A stretch of 64,000 nt of DNA from Candidatus Vallotiella sp. (ex Adelges kitamiensis) (GCF_020342435.1 NZ_CP080504.1:335698-399697), one strand, 5' to 3'; numbered from the stretch's first letter, positions 51,038 to 61,509 are shown. Notes: generated by a model not told the origin, from the sequence alone. Numbers and translations are program-made.

Positions 51038-53737
51038 ATGTCCGTTGTACCCGAGGAAGTAATAAAGTATGTCGCCGCCGAGAAAGATAATGACCCACAA
51101 GAAACAGTCGAATGGCTCGAAGCTCTGGATGGTGTTCTATCAGCTGTAGGACCTGAACGCGCGCATTATTTGATTGAGAAGCAGATTGAATTTGCACGCG
51201 TTCATGGAGAACACTTACCATTCTCTAAAAATACGCCATACATCAATACGATTCCGGTATTAGAACAGGCCAGGAATCCTGGAGATCAAGATATTGAGCA
51301 TCAGATTCGCTCATATACACGCTGGAATGCTCTAGCAATGGTGCTGCGCGCTAGTAAGAATACAAACGTTGGTGGGCACATTGCATCTTTCGCGTCGGCT
51401 GCTACGCTCTATGATGTCGGGTATAACCATTTTTGGCGTGCGCCGAGCGCACAACATGGTGGCGACTTAGTATTTGTTCAGGGACATTCATCGCCGGGAA
51501 TTTATTCACGCGCATTCCTGCTAGGACGACTTACCGAAGAGCAACTAGATAACTTCCGACAGGAAGTAGGGGGTAAAGGGATTTCATCGTACCCGCACCC
51601 GTGGTTGATGCCGGATTTCTGGCAGTTCCCGACAGTATCAATGGGCTTAGGTCCCATCATGGCAATCTACCAGGCGCGTTTCATGCGCTACCTCGAAGCG
51701 CGTGGAATTGTGAAGACCTCGGGCCGTAAGGTTTGGGCTTTTCTAGGCGATGGTGAGACAGATGAGCCAGAATCACTCGGCGCGATTGGTATAGCCGGCC
51801 GTGAAAAGCTGGACAATCTTGTGTTCGTGATCAACTGTAACCTGCAGAGACTAGATGGACCAGTTCGAGGAAACGGCAAAATTATCCAGGAGTTAGAATC
51901 CGAATTTCGGGGTGCGGGCTGGAATGTGATCAAGGTGATTTGGGGCAGTCGCTGGGATTCGCTATTTGCGCGAGATAAGACGGGCGTATTAATGCGTCGG
52001 ATGATGGAAGTAGTCGATGGCGAATACCAGACATACAAATCGGAGTCCGGTGCCTACGTGCGCGAGCATTTCTTCAACGTACCGGAACTTAAGGCTCTAG
52101 TAGCAGATTGGTCGGATGATGACATCTGGAACTTAAATCGAGGCGGGCACGATCCACATAAGATTTACGCTGCATTTCACGCGGCACAACATAATCTTGG
52201 ACAGCCGACTGTTATCTTAGCAAAGACGATAAAAGGCTACGGGATGGGTCAGGCTGGGCAAGCGATGAATATTACTCATCAGCAAAAAAAAATGCAGGTA
52301 GACCAACTTAAAAAGTTCCGAGATCAGTTCGGCTTGCCAATCTCAGACGATAAAATCGAGGAGATACCTTACCTTAAGTTCGAGAAAGATTCAAAAAATA
52401 TTGAGTATATGCGTCAGCACCGCCTAGCGCTTGGCGGATATTTGCCACAGCGAAGGATGAAAGCCGATGTGTCTTTAGATGTACCGCCACTGTCCGCATT
52501 TGGGGCGATGCTCAATGGAAGCGGCGCAGGACGCAAAATTTCGACTACGATGGCGTTCGTGCGGATCTTAAACATTCTCCTAAAGGAGAAGTCGCTCGGT
52601 AAACGAATCGTTCCGATTGTGCCCGACGAATCGCGAACCTTCGGTATGGAGGGGTTATTCAGACAAATTGGCATCTGGAATCAAGAGGGGCAAAAATACG
52701 TTCCGGAAGACTCTGATCAGTTAATGTTCTATAAGGAATCAATAACTGGACAGATTCTTCAGGAAGGCATAAACGAAGCAGGCGGTATTTGCGATTGGAT
52801 TGCAGCGGCAACATCATACTCGACGCATAATGAGATTATGGTGCCGTTTTACATCTTTTACTCGATGTTTGGATTCCAACGCATTGGTGATTTAGCTTGG
52901 GCCGCCGGAGATATGCGATCGCGCGGTTTTTTGCTGGGTGGTACCGCTGGACGCACGACGCTTAATGGAGAGGGATTGCAGCATGAGGACGGGCATTCGC
53001 TATTGTGGGCGTCGTCAATTCCTAATTGCATCAGTTATGACCCGACATTTAGCTATGAGCTTGCGGTGATTATACAAGATGGTTTGCGGCGCATGCTACA
53101 GGAGCAGCAGGATGTATTTTATTACTTAACGGTAATGAACGAGAACTACGAGCATCCAAGTATGCCTGAAGGTGAGGATGTCGTGCAACACATCCTTAAG
53201 GGCATGTACTTATTGCGAAAAGCTGATACAGATCAAAATGCTCCGCGAGTGCAATTACTTGGTTCCGGTACAATTCTAAATGAAGTAATTGCTTCAGCTG
53301 AGTTATTAAAGAATGATTGGGGTATATCCGCCGATCTCTGGAGTGTGCCGAGTTTCATTGAACTAGCTCGCGAAGGGCATGCGGTGGAGCGCCAGAACCT
53401 ACTTAATCCGCTTGCAGAACCTAAGCTATCGCATGTGCAAAACTTACTGAAGAATACGCGAGGACCTGTAATCGCGTCTACAGACTATGTACGCTCGCTA
53501 GCTGAGCAAATTCGCGCATTTGTACCACGTCGCTATATAGTGCTTGGCACCGATGGCTTTGGTCGTTCTGATACGCGTGAAAATCTACGTCATTTTTTCG
53601 AAGTCGATCGCTATTGGGTTACCGTAGCCGCGCTATACGCGTTGGCTGACGAAGACACAAATAACTACAAACTAGTAGCGCAAGCGCTTCAGAAATATCG
53701 TCTTGATCCAGCTAAACCGAATCCAATAACTGTCTAA
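51038..53737 (+). CDS. aceE: pyruvate dehydrogenase E1 component (homodimeric)
   Basis: This 899-residue thiamine diphosphate enzyme decarboxylates pyruvate and acetylates the lipoyl group of E2. The TPP motif runs from GDGETDEPE to VFVINCN; HSSPGIYSRAFLLGRL is the conserved N-terminal active-site stretch. AGGA/GGAGA precede the ATG. It is the first gene of aceE-aceF-lpdA, linking glycolysis to the TCA cycle. Length is normal. Confidence 0.98.
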   Translation: MSVVPEEVIKYVAAEKDNDPQETVEWLEALDGVLSAVGPERAHYLIEKQIEFARVHGEHLPFSKNTPYINTIPVLEQARNPGDQDIEHQIRSYTRWNALAMVLRASKNTNVGGHIASFASAATLYDVGYNHFWRAPSAQHGGDLVFVQGHSSPGIYSRAFLLGRLTEEQLDNFRQEVGGKGISSYPHPWLMPDFWQFPTVSMGLGPIMAIYQARFMRYLEARGIVKTSGRKVWAFLGDGETDEPESLGAIGIAGREKLDNLVFVINCNLQRLDGPVRGNGKIIQELESEFRGAGWNVIKVIWGSRWDSLFARDKTGVLMRRMMEVVDGEYQTYKSESGAYVREHFFNVPELKALVADWSDDDIWNLNRGGHDPHKIYAAFHAAQHNLGQPTVILAKTIKGYGMGQAGQAMNITHQQKKMQVDQLKKFRDQFGLPISDDKIEEIPYLKFEKDSKNIEYMRQHRLALGGYLPQRRMKADVSLDVPPLSAFGAMLNGSGAGRKISTTMAFVRILNILLKEKSLGKRIVPIVPDESRTFGMEGLFRQIGIWNQEGQKYVPEDSDQLMFYKESITGQILQEGINEAGGICDWIAAATSYSTHNEIMVPFYIFYSMFGFQRIGDLAWAAGDMRSRGFLLGGTAGRTTLNGEGLQHEDGHSLLWASSIPNCISYDPTFSYELAVIIQDGLRRMLQEQQDVFYYLTVMNENYEHPSMPEGEDVVQHILKGMYLLRKADTDQNAPRVQLLGSGTILNEVIASAELLKNDWGISADLWSVPSFIELAREGHAVERQNLLNPLAEPKLSHVQNLLKNTRGPVIASTDYVRSLAEQIRAFVPRRYIVLGTDGFGRSDTRENLRHFFEVDRYWVTVAALYALADEDTNNYKLVAQALQKYRLDPAKPNPITV

Positions 53738-53830
53738 CGCTATTTTCCACGTCGCACAAATATCTTGCCTACCCTATATGCGACGGCGATGGTTTCCAGT
53801 CGAAAAAATGTAGCTGTTGGAGACAAATAA

Positions 53831-55099
53831 ATGAGTGAAGCGATCGAAGTAAAGGTGCCGGATATCGGCGATTATAAGAACGTACCTGTAATAGAAGTTT
53901 TAGTTAAACCAGGTGATATCGTCGAGCTAGAGCAATCGCTAATCACGCTCGAGTCAGATAAAGCTACGATAGATGTGCCGAGCCCGGCTACTGGCATAGT
54001 AAAAATATTAAAAGTTAATGTTGGTGACATGGTGTCAGAAGGTGCGCTGATTGTTATTCTAGAGAGCACTGATAGTGAGCCTCATAAATCAGATACGGTG
54101 TCCAGATTGGCTCAAAAGCGCTTAGACTTGCCGACTGCGCCAATGGCAGCGCCAAAGATTCAAATGGCCCAAGAACACTATACTAGTCATGCGAGCCCGT
54201 CAGTACGTAAGTTTGCAAGAGAGCTTGGTATTGAGATAGAGCACGTACCTGGAACGCGCTCGAAGGGCAGGATCGCACGTGAGGATGTAACTGCCTATGT
54301 AAAAGATATGATGCATAAACAGCGCGGTGTATCTGTGAGCTCAACCACCATATCAAACGATACAGAATTAGATCTACTACCCTGGCCGAAGATCGATTTT
54401 GCTAAGTTTGGCCCAGTACAGTCCAAGTCATTGTCTAGGATCAAGAAGATCTCTGGGGCGAATCTGCATCGTAACTGGGTCAGGATACCGCACGTGACGA
54501 ACAATGACGAGGCCGATATTACCGATCTCGAAACGTTTCGCGTACAACTAAATAGAGAAAACGAGAAAACAGGGATCAAGGTAACAATACTCGCTTTCGT
54601 AATTAGGGCAGTCGTCGCTGCGCTGAAAAAATTACCAACTTTTAACGCTAGTTTAGATGGAGATAATCTGATATTTAAACAATATTTGAATATCGGTTTT
54701 GCAGCTGATACACCGAACGGACTAATTGTACCAGTGCTTAAGAATGCTGAGAAAAAAGGAGTATTTGACATCGCGAAAGAAACTGCGGAGTTAGCGAAAC
54801 TAGCTCGTGAGGGTAAGCTAAATGCGGACCAGATACAGGGGGGATCTATCTCAATCTCGTCGCTCGGAGGAATAGGCGGAACGCATTTTACACCGATCAT
54901 TAATGCGCCAGAAGTAGCGATCCTTGGTCTTTCTAGGAGTACTTATAAGCCTGTTTGGAATGGAAATCAATTTGTCCCGCGCTTGATGTTACCGCTCTCA
55001 TTGTCGTATGACCATCGCGTAATTGACGGCGCAGAAGCCGCACGATTCAACGCATACTTGAGTGAAATCCTCGCAGATTTCCGCCGCGTGACGGTATAA
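53831..55099 (+). CDS. aceF: pyruvate dehydrogenase E2, dihydrolipoyl acetyltransferase
   Basis: This 422-residue core subunit has one lipoyl domain (1-80, lipoylated K44 in ESDKAT), a short linker, the peripheral-subunit-binding domain (about 119-157) and the catalytic acetyltransferase domain with H395 and D399 in DHRVIDG. Free-living Burkholderia E2 proteins are longer, about 550 residues with two lipoyl domains as I recall, so one lipoyl domain and linker seem to have been lost. GGAGA lies about 10 bases before the ATG. Confidence 0.96.
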   Translation: MSEAIEVKVPDIGDYKNVPVIEVLVKPGDIVELEQSLITLESDKATIDVPSPATGIVKILKVNVGDMVSEGALIVILESTDSEPHKSDTVSRLAQKRLDLPTAPMAAPKIQMAQEHYTSHASPSVRKFARELGIEIEHVPGTRSKGRIAREDVTAYVKDMMHKQRGVSVSSTTISNDTELDLLPWPKIDFAKFGPVQSKSLSRIKKISGANLHRNWVRIPHVTNNDEADITDLETFRVQLNRENEKTGIKVTILAFVIRAVVAALKKLPTFNASLDGDNLIFKQYLNIGFAADTPNGLIVPVLKNAEKKGVFDIAKETAELAKLAREGKLNADQIQGGSISISSLGGIGGTHFTPIINAPEVAILGLSRSTYKPVWNGNQFVPRLMLPLSLSYDHRVIDGAEAARFNAYLSEILADFRRVTV

Positions 55100-55144
55100 C
55101 TAGGCATTATTAACCCGTTACACAAATAAGAAAAGAGGGGCGGA

Positions 55145-56863
55145 ATGAGTCTTATTGAAATTAAAGTTCCTAATATTGGCGATTTTAAAGATCTCAGCGT
55201 GATTGAGGTATCTGTCCACCCTGGAGATACCCTTAATAAGGGACAGTCACTGTTAACACTAGAAAGCGACAAAGCGACTATAGAGCTGCCAAGCGACTAT
55301 AACGGCACTGTGGAAGAGGTCAAAGTTATAGCTGGTGATAACGTATCTCAAGGTACCGTAATTGCAGTTATAGAGGTTGTGAATCAAAAAAGATCTGCTG
55401 ATGATAAACGCAGCACAGCACGATCAGCGGCTGTAACTTATCTTGATAACGATAGCATCAAGTGTGATGTACTGGTTCTTGGTGCCGGCCCGGGTGGTTA
55501 CTCAGCTGCGTTTAGGGCCGCCGATCTTGGCTTAAAAACCGTACTTGTTGAGCGTTATTCAACATTAGGCGGCGTTTGTCTAAACGTCGGATGCATTCCG
55601 TCAAAAGCATTACTGCATATTGCCGCCGTCGTTGAAGAGGCAGTAGCACTAGCAGTACATGGGATTATGCTCGGTAAACCTCAAATCGATTTGGCTAAGC
55701 TACGCGAGTTTAAGAATAGCGTAGTACGTAAACTTACGACCGGCCTTGCTGGTATGGTCAAAGCGCGAAACGTACAAGTAGTAACTGGAGTTGGTAAGTT
55801 CGTCGAGCCCTACCGCCTCCAGGTGTGTACTGAGGGTGGTAAGCAGATGGTATGGTTCAAAAAGGCAATCATTGCCGCTGGATCCCGGGCCGTACAATTG
55901 CCGTTCTTGCCAGATGATGCCCGTATCATTGATTCTGCTGGAGCATTAGAGTTACCTAAAATCGCGAAGCGGATGCTAGTGATAGGTGGCGGAATTATCG
56001 GACTTGAAATGGCTACAATATATTCGACGCTCGGTGCGAGTATTGACGTGGTTGAGATGCTCAACGGCTTAATGCAGGGTGCGGATCGGGATCTTGTTAA
56101 AGTATGGGAAAAGTTCAACGCAAAACGCTTCAAAAATATAATGCTAAAAACGAGGCTCACTGCCGCTGAAGCTAAACCGGATGGTATCTATGTGAGTTTC
56201 GAAGGTGAGCATGCACCACTAGGTCCCCAACCCTATGACTTAGTGCTCGTCGCAGTCGGGCGTAGCCCGAACGGAAAGCGTATCGGCGCTGAGCATGCCG
56301 GTGTTTCAGTGAATGAGTGCGGTTTTATCGATGTCGATAAGCAGATGCGTACCAACATGCCGGATATTTATGCGATAGGTGATATTGTAGGGCAGCCAAT
56401 GCTAGCGCACAAAGCCGTTCATGAAGGGCATGTAGCAGCAGAGGCTGCTGCTGGAGAAAAATCTCACTTTGATGCTCTTCAGATTCCTTCAGTAGCATAT
56501 ACCGATCCCGAGATTGCATGGGCTGGGAAAACAGAGTTGCAACTAAAAGTCGAAGGCGTCGAATATGGTAAGGCTGTGTTTCCGTGGGCTGTCTCTGGGC
56601 GCGCGATTGCAAATGGTCGAGACGAGGGCTTCACGAAGCTTCTATTTAATAAGAAGACCCATCGCGTGATTGGCGGCGGTATAGTTGGGATCAATTCAGG
56701 TGATCTGATTAGCGAGATTTGCTTAGCTATAGAAATGGGCGCAGATGCGACAGATATCGGCAGAACTATTCATCCGCACCCGACGCTTAGTGAATCAGTT
56801 GGGATGGCTGCAGAACTATATAAAGGCATCTGCACTGATCTACCACCGCAGCGCAAAAAGTAG
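55145..56863 (+). CDS. lpdA: dihydrolipoyl dehydrogenase (E3) with N-terminal lipoyl domain
   Basis: This 572-residue flavoenzyme reoxidises dihydrolipoamide with NAD. An N-terminal lipoyl domain (1-80, K43 in ESDKAT) precedes the FAD domain (GAGPGGYSAA at 113). The redox disulfide is C145-C150 (GGVCLNVGCIPSK). The C-terminal catalytic pair is H545 and E550 in HPHPTLSE. The lipoyl fusion is usual for this operon's E3 in beta-proteobacteria. A GAGGGG ribosome site precedes the ATG. Confidence 0.97.
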   Translation: MSLIEIKVPNIGDFKDLSVIEVSVHPGDTLNKGQSLLTLESDKATIELPSDYNGTVEEVKVIAGDNVSQGTVIAVIEVVNQKRSADDKRSTARSAAVTYLDNDSIKCDVLVLGAGPGGYSAAFRAADLGLKTVLVERYSTLGGVCLNVGCIPSKALLHIAAVVEEAVALAVHGIMLGKPQIDLAKLREFKNSVVRKLTTGLAGMVKARNVQVVTGVGKFVEPYRLQVCTEGGKQMVWFKKAIIAAGSRAVQLPFLPDDARIIDSAGALELPKIAKRMLVIGGGIIGLEMATIYSTLGASIDVVEMLNGLMQGADRDLVKVWEKFNAKRFKNIMLKTRLTAAEAKPDGIYVSFEGEHAPLGPQPYDLVLVAVGRSPNGKRIGAEHAGVSVNECGFIDVDKQMRTNMPDIYAIGDIVGQPMLAHKAVHEGHVAAEAAAGEKSHFDALQIPSVAYTDPEIAWAGKTELQLKVEGVEYGKAVFPWAVSGRAIANGRDEGFTKLLFNKKTHRVIGGGIVGINSGDLISEICLAIEMGADATDIGRTIHPHPTLSESVGMAAELYKGICTDLPPQRKK

Positions 56864-57011
56864 TACCAGATCCTTACTACTGCGCAGCGCCCGTAGTTAT
56901 GGTCGCTCATGCATTCGCTAGAAGTTAGCCAGACGATAGTATTACATCATAAATGTGTAGGACATAGCTGAAAATACCATGTATAGGTTTTTCAGACCTG
57001 CCATGGAATTA

Positions 57012-57035
57012 GTAAGAAAAATATATTTTTCTTAC
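57012..57035. repeat. 24-bp perfect palindrome after lpdA
   Basis: 12-bp arms, no loop, 148 bases after the lpdA stop. Its AT core gives T5 on both strands, so it could act as a two-way terminator. Confidence 0.85.
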
Positions 57036-57270
57036 ATTAGTGCATTCTGATCTCAAGCTAGTTTTTATTAGCATCGCCCGATAGCTGGCGAGTTTTCCTA
57101 AGACTTAGAGTATAAGTAGTAAGATTATTTATCTTTGAGGTAACTTTTTGAAAGAAAGATTATTTTCCACTAGATTTAGCACTATGCTCTAATTAAACAA
57201 ATTTATCTTGTATTGGCAATATGCGCTTATACGGATAATAGATAGTCTCATATAGCAGAATCTGCTTTGC

Positions 57271-57297
57271 GCCAGCCTACGGCTGGCCGTTATTTTA
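57271..57297 (+). terminator. candidate rho-independent terminator
   Basis: GCCAGCC and GGCTGGC form a 7-bp GC-rich stem with a 3-base loop, followed by CGTTATTTTA. It lies about 400 bases beyond lpdA and probably belonged to a gene now lost. Confidence 0.5.
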
Positions 57298-58624
57298 TAT
57301 AACTTATCTAGTATTAAGTTTTATCCTTACTATAGGTTTGATTTAAAAATTTCTTTTAACTGATTTAGTTTTTAAATGAAACTATAATTGTAAATCTCTC
57401 TACATAGGTAGAAAGTATAAAGCTTATAAAGAATTAACTATGCTACGGCTATTCTAAGTTTAGTTTTTTCTTAAGAGAGTTTCAGCGCAATTATGCGGCA
57501 CTCTATTCTAGGTCTGTTTTTAGCGCATTAACTATTTACAATAACAATAAGTATTATATGTTAAGTGAGTAAAGCATGGTTATATTTTATATGTAACTTT
57601 AGCTATGCTAAAGTCTAGCTGTCTGGTTATACCATCTAACGCAGGTAGATATTACGATAACGTGGGTACCCCCCGTTATTAATTGCTGGTAACTCAGCAT
57701 CTACCTGAATAACGAAATTTGTAGGGTTGTCTCAAGAGCCTTAAGGCTAAAATCAGTGCATACTATGGCGCTACTAGTACTTGTATTGTTTGGTTGAGTA
57801 TCTCCGATCGGGGTGAAGTTAATTTCTGCATGGTTTACTGAGGTGCAATTCTATCGCATTAGAAACCCCAATTTTCTATTGTAAGGGACGCTTATAATAA
57901 TACAAATTAATACTTTCTACTCGGTTGGGAGATCGTTGTAATTATTGTACAAGAATTTATTAACCGCTTCTTATGAGGTCGCACACAAGGAATTTAGTAC
58001 CCCACGATATATATTTTCTTATAATGTTTAGCGGATTAATACTATAGGAATTTCTACAGAAATAGACGTTATATAACTCTTCCCTGGATAGAAAGTGTCT
58101 TACGACACGGATCGATCCTGGAGACTTCTGAGAAGAGACGCGAAGATAGCTGATTATCATAGATAACTAATCAGTGCTTGAAAAAATACATGAAGAGCAT
58201 ATCAGCGAAATACTAGCTATTTCATAGCTAAGTAAATTAACTGACCCACAGCACTTCTCTAGGAGTCTTTTCTTGAGGTCTATTGCGTAATAGCCTACTC
58301 CTATCCTAACTCAAATCAAAGTTTTCCTGATCTATATGTTAATACTAAGAACGGGCATGAAAATTATAGGTTATCAGTAGGTAGAGAATTGCCGTATGAA
58401 TGATACTAGCAAAATAGTCTGATCTGTAATTAGGCAAGCGAGCCGCACTAGCTAAGCCTATAAAGTCAAGAAAAATTTAAGGAGGAGGTTAACACGCCGA
58501 TAGCGAAATAGCTAGGTTCTCAAGATGGTTAGTACTCGCAATGATAATTATGCTTAGTAGTATCAGTATGCAGCATGAGCATTAATTCTCGCGTAGAATT
58601 TCGGCCCTTTGAGTATTCAAATTA

Positions 58625-59107
58625 ATGAAAACTATTTCTCTACTTTTCGTTTGCCTTGGCAACATTTGCCGTTCTCCAACCGCCGAAGCAGTAATGCGCG
58701 CCAAGGTACACGCAGCCGGGCTAACTAAAAGAATTTACCTAGACTCAGCTGGAACTGGAGACTGGTATGTAGGTGCTGCACCTGATCCTCGCGCATGCCG
58801 TGCGGCAATATCTCGAGGTTATACATTAGATGCATTACGCGTTCGTCAGGTCAGAGCTAGCGATTTTTTACGTTTTGATTTATTACTTCCAATGGATTAT
58901 GACAATGATGCTGAGCTTCGACGCTATTGTCCATTAGATCATAGACATAAGATCCAGCTGTTAATGAAATTTGCATGCCGTCACGATACCAATGTAGTGA
59001 ATGATCCTTATTTCGGTGATCATAAGGCTTTCGATCGTGTTCTTGATGAAATCGAGGACGCCTGCGATGGTTTGCTCACGAAGTTACGGCATCACTATGC
59101 GATCTAA
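58625..59107 (+). CDS. low molecular weight protein-tyrosine phosphatase
   Basis: This 160-residue phosphatase has the phosphate loop CLGNICRS at 10-17 (nucleophile C10, R16) and the general-acid aspartate in DPYF (D127). It lies just upstream of iscR, as in Burkholderia. Its cellular substrate is unknown; related enzymes act on tyrosine kinases of polysaccharide export, none of which is in the window. Confidence 0.94.
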   Translation: MKTISLLFVCLGNICRSPTAEAVMRAKVHAAGLTKRIYLDSAGTGDWYVGAAPDPRACRAAISRGYTLDALRVRQVRASDFLRFDLLLPMDYDNDAELRRYCPLDHRHKIQLLMKFACRHDTNVVNDPYFGDHKAFDRVLDEIEDACDGLLTKLRHHYAI

Positions 59108-59188
59108 GTGACGCCAAAATACACATACCTATAGCAGCATATGTTTCCGCAAGAACGCTGTACCTTTCTTACTATGTCACAGTTGGAA

Positions 59189-59213
59189 ATACTTGACTAA
59201 AATGCTAGGATAT
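59189..59213 (+). promoter_or_regulatory. predicted type 1 IscR-binding site overlapping the iscR promoter
   Basis: The 25 bases starting ATACTTGACT match 21 of 25 positions of the E. coli type 1 IscR consensus as I remember it (ATASYYGACTRWWWYAGTC...). The -35 hexamer TTGACT (59193-59198) lies inside it, and a -10-like TATCCT lies at 59215-59220, 16 bases further on. Cluster-loaded IscR would thus repress its own operon. Confidence 0.7.
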
Positions 59214-59249
59214 TTATCCTTTATGAAAATGGCACAGGTACTCTACACT

Positions 59250-59669
59250 ATGAGACTTACTACAAAAGGCCGATTTGCCGTTACAGCGATGATTGATCTA
59301 GCTCTTTGCAAAGAGCAGCGTCCTGTGACGCTTTCTGGCATTAGCCAGCGGCAGCAAGTCTCGCTGTCTTATTTAGAACAGCTATTTGGAAAGCTGCGGC
59401 AGCATGAGATTGTCGAGTCGGTACGCGGACCAGGCGGAGGCTACAATCTTGCACGCCGTGCGGATAAGGTGACTGTAGCCGATATTGTTATGGCTGTTAA
59501 CGAGCAACTAGACACGACGCGATGTGGTGGTAAGGGCGCGTGCGAAGGAGCTAATCAGCTAAATGGCTATTGTATGACACATAAACTGTGGTCAACATTG
59601 AACCAGAAGATAGTCGAGTATCTAGATTCCGTATCGCTACAAAACTTAGTTGACCAACAGCACTTATGA
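59250..59669 (+). CDS. iscR: Fe-S cluster regulator IscR
   Basis: This 139-residue Rrf2-family regulator has a winged-helix N-terminal half and cluster ligands C92, C98 and C108, with H111 (RCGGKGACEG, GYCMTH). I chose the ATG at 59250, which gives the family start MRLTTKGRFAV and lies 30 bases after the -10. The frame is open back to a TTG at 59193, but that lies inside the promoter. It heads iscRSUA-hscBA. Confidence 0.96.
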   Translation: MRLTTKGRFAVTAMIDLALCKEQRPVTLSGISQRQQVSLSYLEQLFGKLRQHEIVESVRGPGGGYNLARRADKVTVADIVMAVNEQLDTTRCGGKGACEGANQLNGYCMTHKLWSTLNQKIVEYLDSVSLQNLVDQQHL

Positions 59670-59839
59670 GAAAGTACGTCGCTAGAACATCTCGATTAGC
59701 CGGGCGAGTCGAGAGAGACAGGATGTAGTTTACATTAGGATAAAAAGACGGAATTCTACGTTCAATATCGCTTAGTTCTGAGTAGATAACAACGCAATAC
59801 ATATATCGGAAGCAGACACCAACTTGCGGAGCCTCCTAC

Positions 59840-61063
59840 ATGAAAACCCCCTCTTTCCCCCTGCCAATCTACATGGACTACAGCGCGACGACGCCAATTG
59901 ATCCGCGCGTAGCAGATAAGATGATTCCTTATCTGCGCGATAAATTTGGTAATCCGGCTTCGCGTAGCCATGCGTACGGCTGGGAAGCCGAACGTGCAGT
60001 TGAGCAGGCGCGCAGGCAGGTAGCCGCTGTAATAAATGCTGATCCTCGCGAGATTATCTGGACGTCCGGTGCGACCGAGTCTAACAATCTAGCGTTGAAG
60101 GGCGCGGCAAATTTTTATCGTAGTAAGGGTGAGCATATCGTCACCGTGAAGACAGAGCATAAAGCCGTTCTTGACACTACACGCGAACTAGAGCGGCAAG
60201 GTTTCGAGGTGACATATCTTGATGTCTGCGAGAACGGTCTGCTTGATCTAGAAACATTCAGCGCAACATTGCGCCCGAACACCATTCTTGTATCTGTGAT
60301 GTATGTAAATAACGAGATTGGCGTGATTCACGATATAGAAGCAATTGGTGATATTTGCCGGAGAAAAGGGATCGTATTTCACGTTGATGCCGCACAGGCG
60401 ACTGGTAAGGTAGAAATCAACTTACAGAAGTTAAAAGTAGACTTAATGTCATTTTCTGCGCACAAGATATATGGTCCAAAGGGAATTGGTGCGCTGTATA
60501 TTCGACGCAAGCCGCGCGTGCGGATTGAGGGACAAATGCACGGTGGCGGCCACGAGCGGGGTATGCGCTCTGGTACGCTCGCCACACATCAGATTGTTGG
60601 CATGGGTGAGGCATTCCGACTAACCTGTGAGGAAATGTCTAGCGAGAATGAGCGAGTGAGGATGCTACGAGACCATTTGCTTAAAGGCTTGCTGCAGATT
60701 GATGAGGTATACGTAAATGGTGACATGGATGCACGCGTGGCACATAACCTGAATGTAAGTTTCAATTTCGTTGAGGGCGAATCTCTAATTATGGCCCTCA
60801 AGGATGTTGCCGTATCGTCTGGTTCTGCCTGCACTTCTGCATCGCTTGAGCCCTCATACGTGCTACGAGCGCTAGGGCGTAACGACGAGCTAGCGCACAG
60901 CTCTATTCGCTTCACAGTAGGTCGCTTCACTCGTATACAGGAAGTCGACTACGTAATCGAGTTGTTAAATAACAAAATCGCGAAACTGCGTGAGCTTTCT
61001 CCACTATGGGAAATGCACCAGGAAGGAATTGACCTATCGACAGTCAAATGGGCTACGCATTGA
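59840..61063 (+). CDS. iscS: cysteine desulfurase IscS
   Basis: This 407-residue PLP enzyme takes sulfur from cysteine and passes it to IscU and other acceptors. PLP lysine K209 is in [13 protein letters not shown]107 is in TEHKAV, and the persulfide cysteine C331 is in [14 protein letters not shown] on the mobile loop. Length and motifs are normal. It lies 170 bases after iscR. Confidence 0.98.
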   Translation: MKTPSFPLPIYMDYSATTPIDPRVADKMIPYLRDKFGNPASRSHAYGWEAERAVEQARRQVAAVINADPREIIWTSGATESNNLALKGAANFYRSKGEHIVTVKTEHKAVLDTTRELERQGFEVTYLDVCENGLLDLETFSATLRPNTILVSVMYVNNEIGVIHDIEAIGDICRRKGIVFHVDAAQATGKVEINLQKLKVDLMSFSAHKIYGPKGIGALYIRRKPRVRIEGQMHGGGHERGMRSGTLATHQIVGMGEAFRLTCEEMSSENERVRMLRDHLLKGLLQIDEVYVNGDMDARVAHNLNVSFNFVEGESLIMALKDVAVSSGSACTSASLEPSYVLRALGRNDELAHSSIRFTVGRFTRIQEVDYVIELLNNKIAKLRELSPLWEMHQEGIDLSTVKWATH

Positions 61064-61107
61064 GCTATTTTTTAAATTCCCTGTAAATATTAGCTAGGAG
61101 TACTGTG

Positions 61108-61509
61108 ATGTCATATAGCGATAAAGTTTTAGATCATTACGAAAACCCACGCAACGTTGGATCCTTTTCAAAAGACGACTCCGCGGTTGGTACAGGTATG
61201 GTCGGTGCTCCTGCATGTGGTGATGTAATGAAGTTACAGATCCGAGTTGGCATAGATGGAATTATTAAGGACGCAAAGTTTAAAACTTATGGTTGCGGGT
61301 CTGCGATTGCGTCTAGTTCGCTTCTAACAGAGTGGGTCAAAGGTAAGACACTAGATCAGGCGCTCTTAATTAAGAATACACAGATCGCTGAAGAATTAGC
61401 GCTACCGCCAGTCAAGATTCACTGCTCTATCCTAGCGGAAGACGCGATTAAGGCAGCGGTGGCCGATTATAAGAAGCAATGTATAACACCTCATGAATCT
61501 GTTATATAG
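61108..61509 (+). CDS. iscU: Fe-S cluster scaffold IscU
   Basis: This 133-residue scaffold has the three cluster cysteines C37, C63 and C106, plus D39 and H105. The HscA-binding motif LPPVK is at 99-103. I chose ATG 61108 over the GTG at 61105; AGGAG lies about 7 bases upstream. It follows iscS by 44 bases. Confidence 0.98.
   Translation: MSYSDKVLDHYENPRNVGSFSKDDSAVGTGMVGAPACGDVMKLQIRVGIDGIIKDAKFKTYGCGSAIASSSLLTEWVKGKTLDQALLIKNTQIAEELALPPVKIHCSILAEDAIKAAVADYKKQCITPHESVI

Larger units (their letters stand above)
56864..58624. other. 1.76-kb gene-free region after lpdA
   Basis: No supportable gene. In Burkholderia a phasin gene and others lie between lpdA and the isc cluster. The region contains a 24-bp palindrome (57012-57035) and a compact terminator-like hairpin (57271-57297). 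A short frame at 57960-58160 has no family resemblance. Confidence 0.6.

Noticed and set aside
57960-58160. 66-codon minus-strand frame
   Set aside because: No family resemblance or start signal; lies in a gene-free region.
59193-59249. Upstream TTG extension of iscR
   Set aside because: It lies inside the predicted promoter and operator; the family start is the ATG at 59250.
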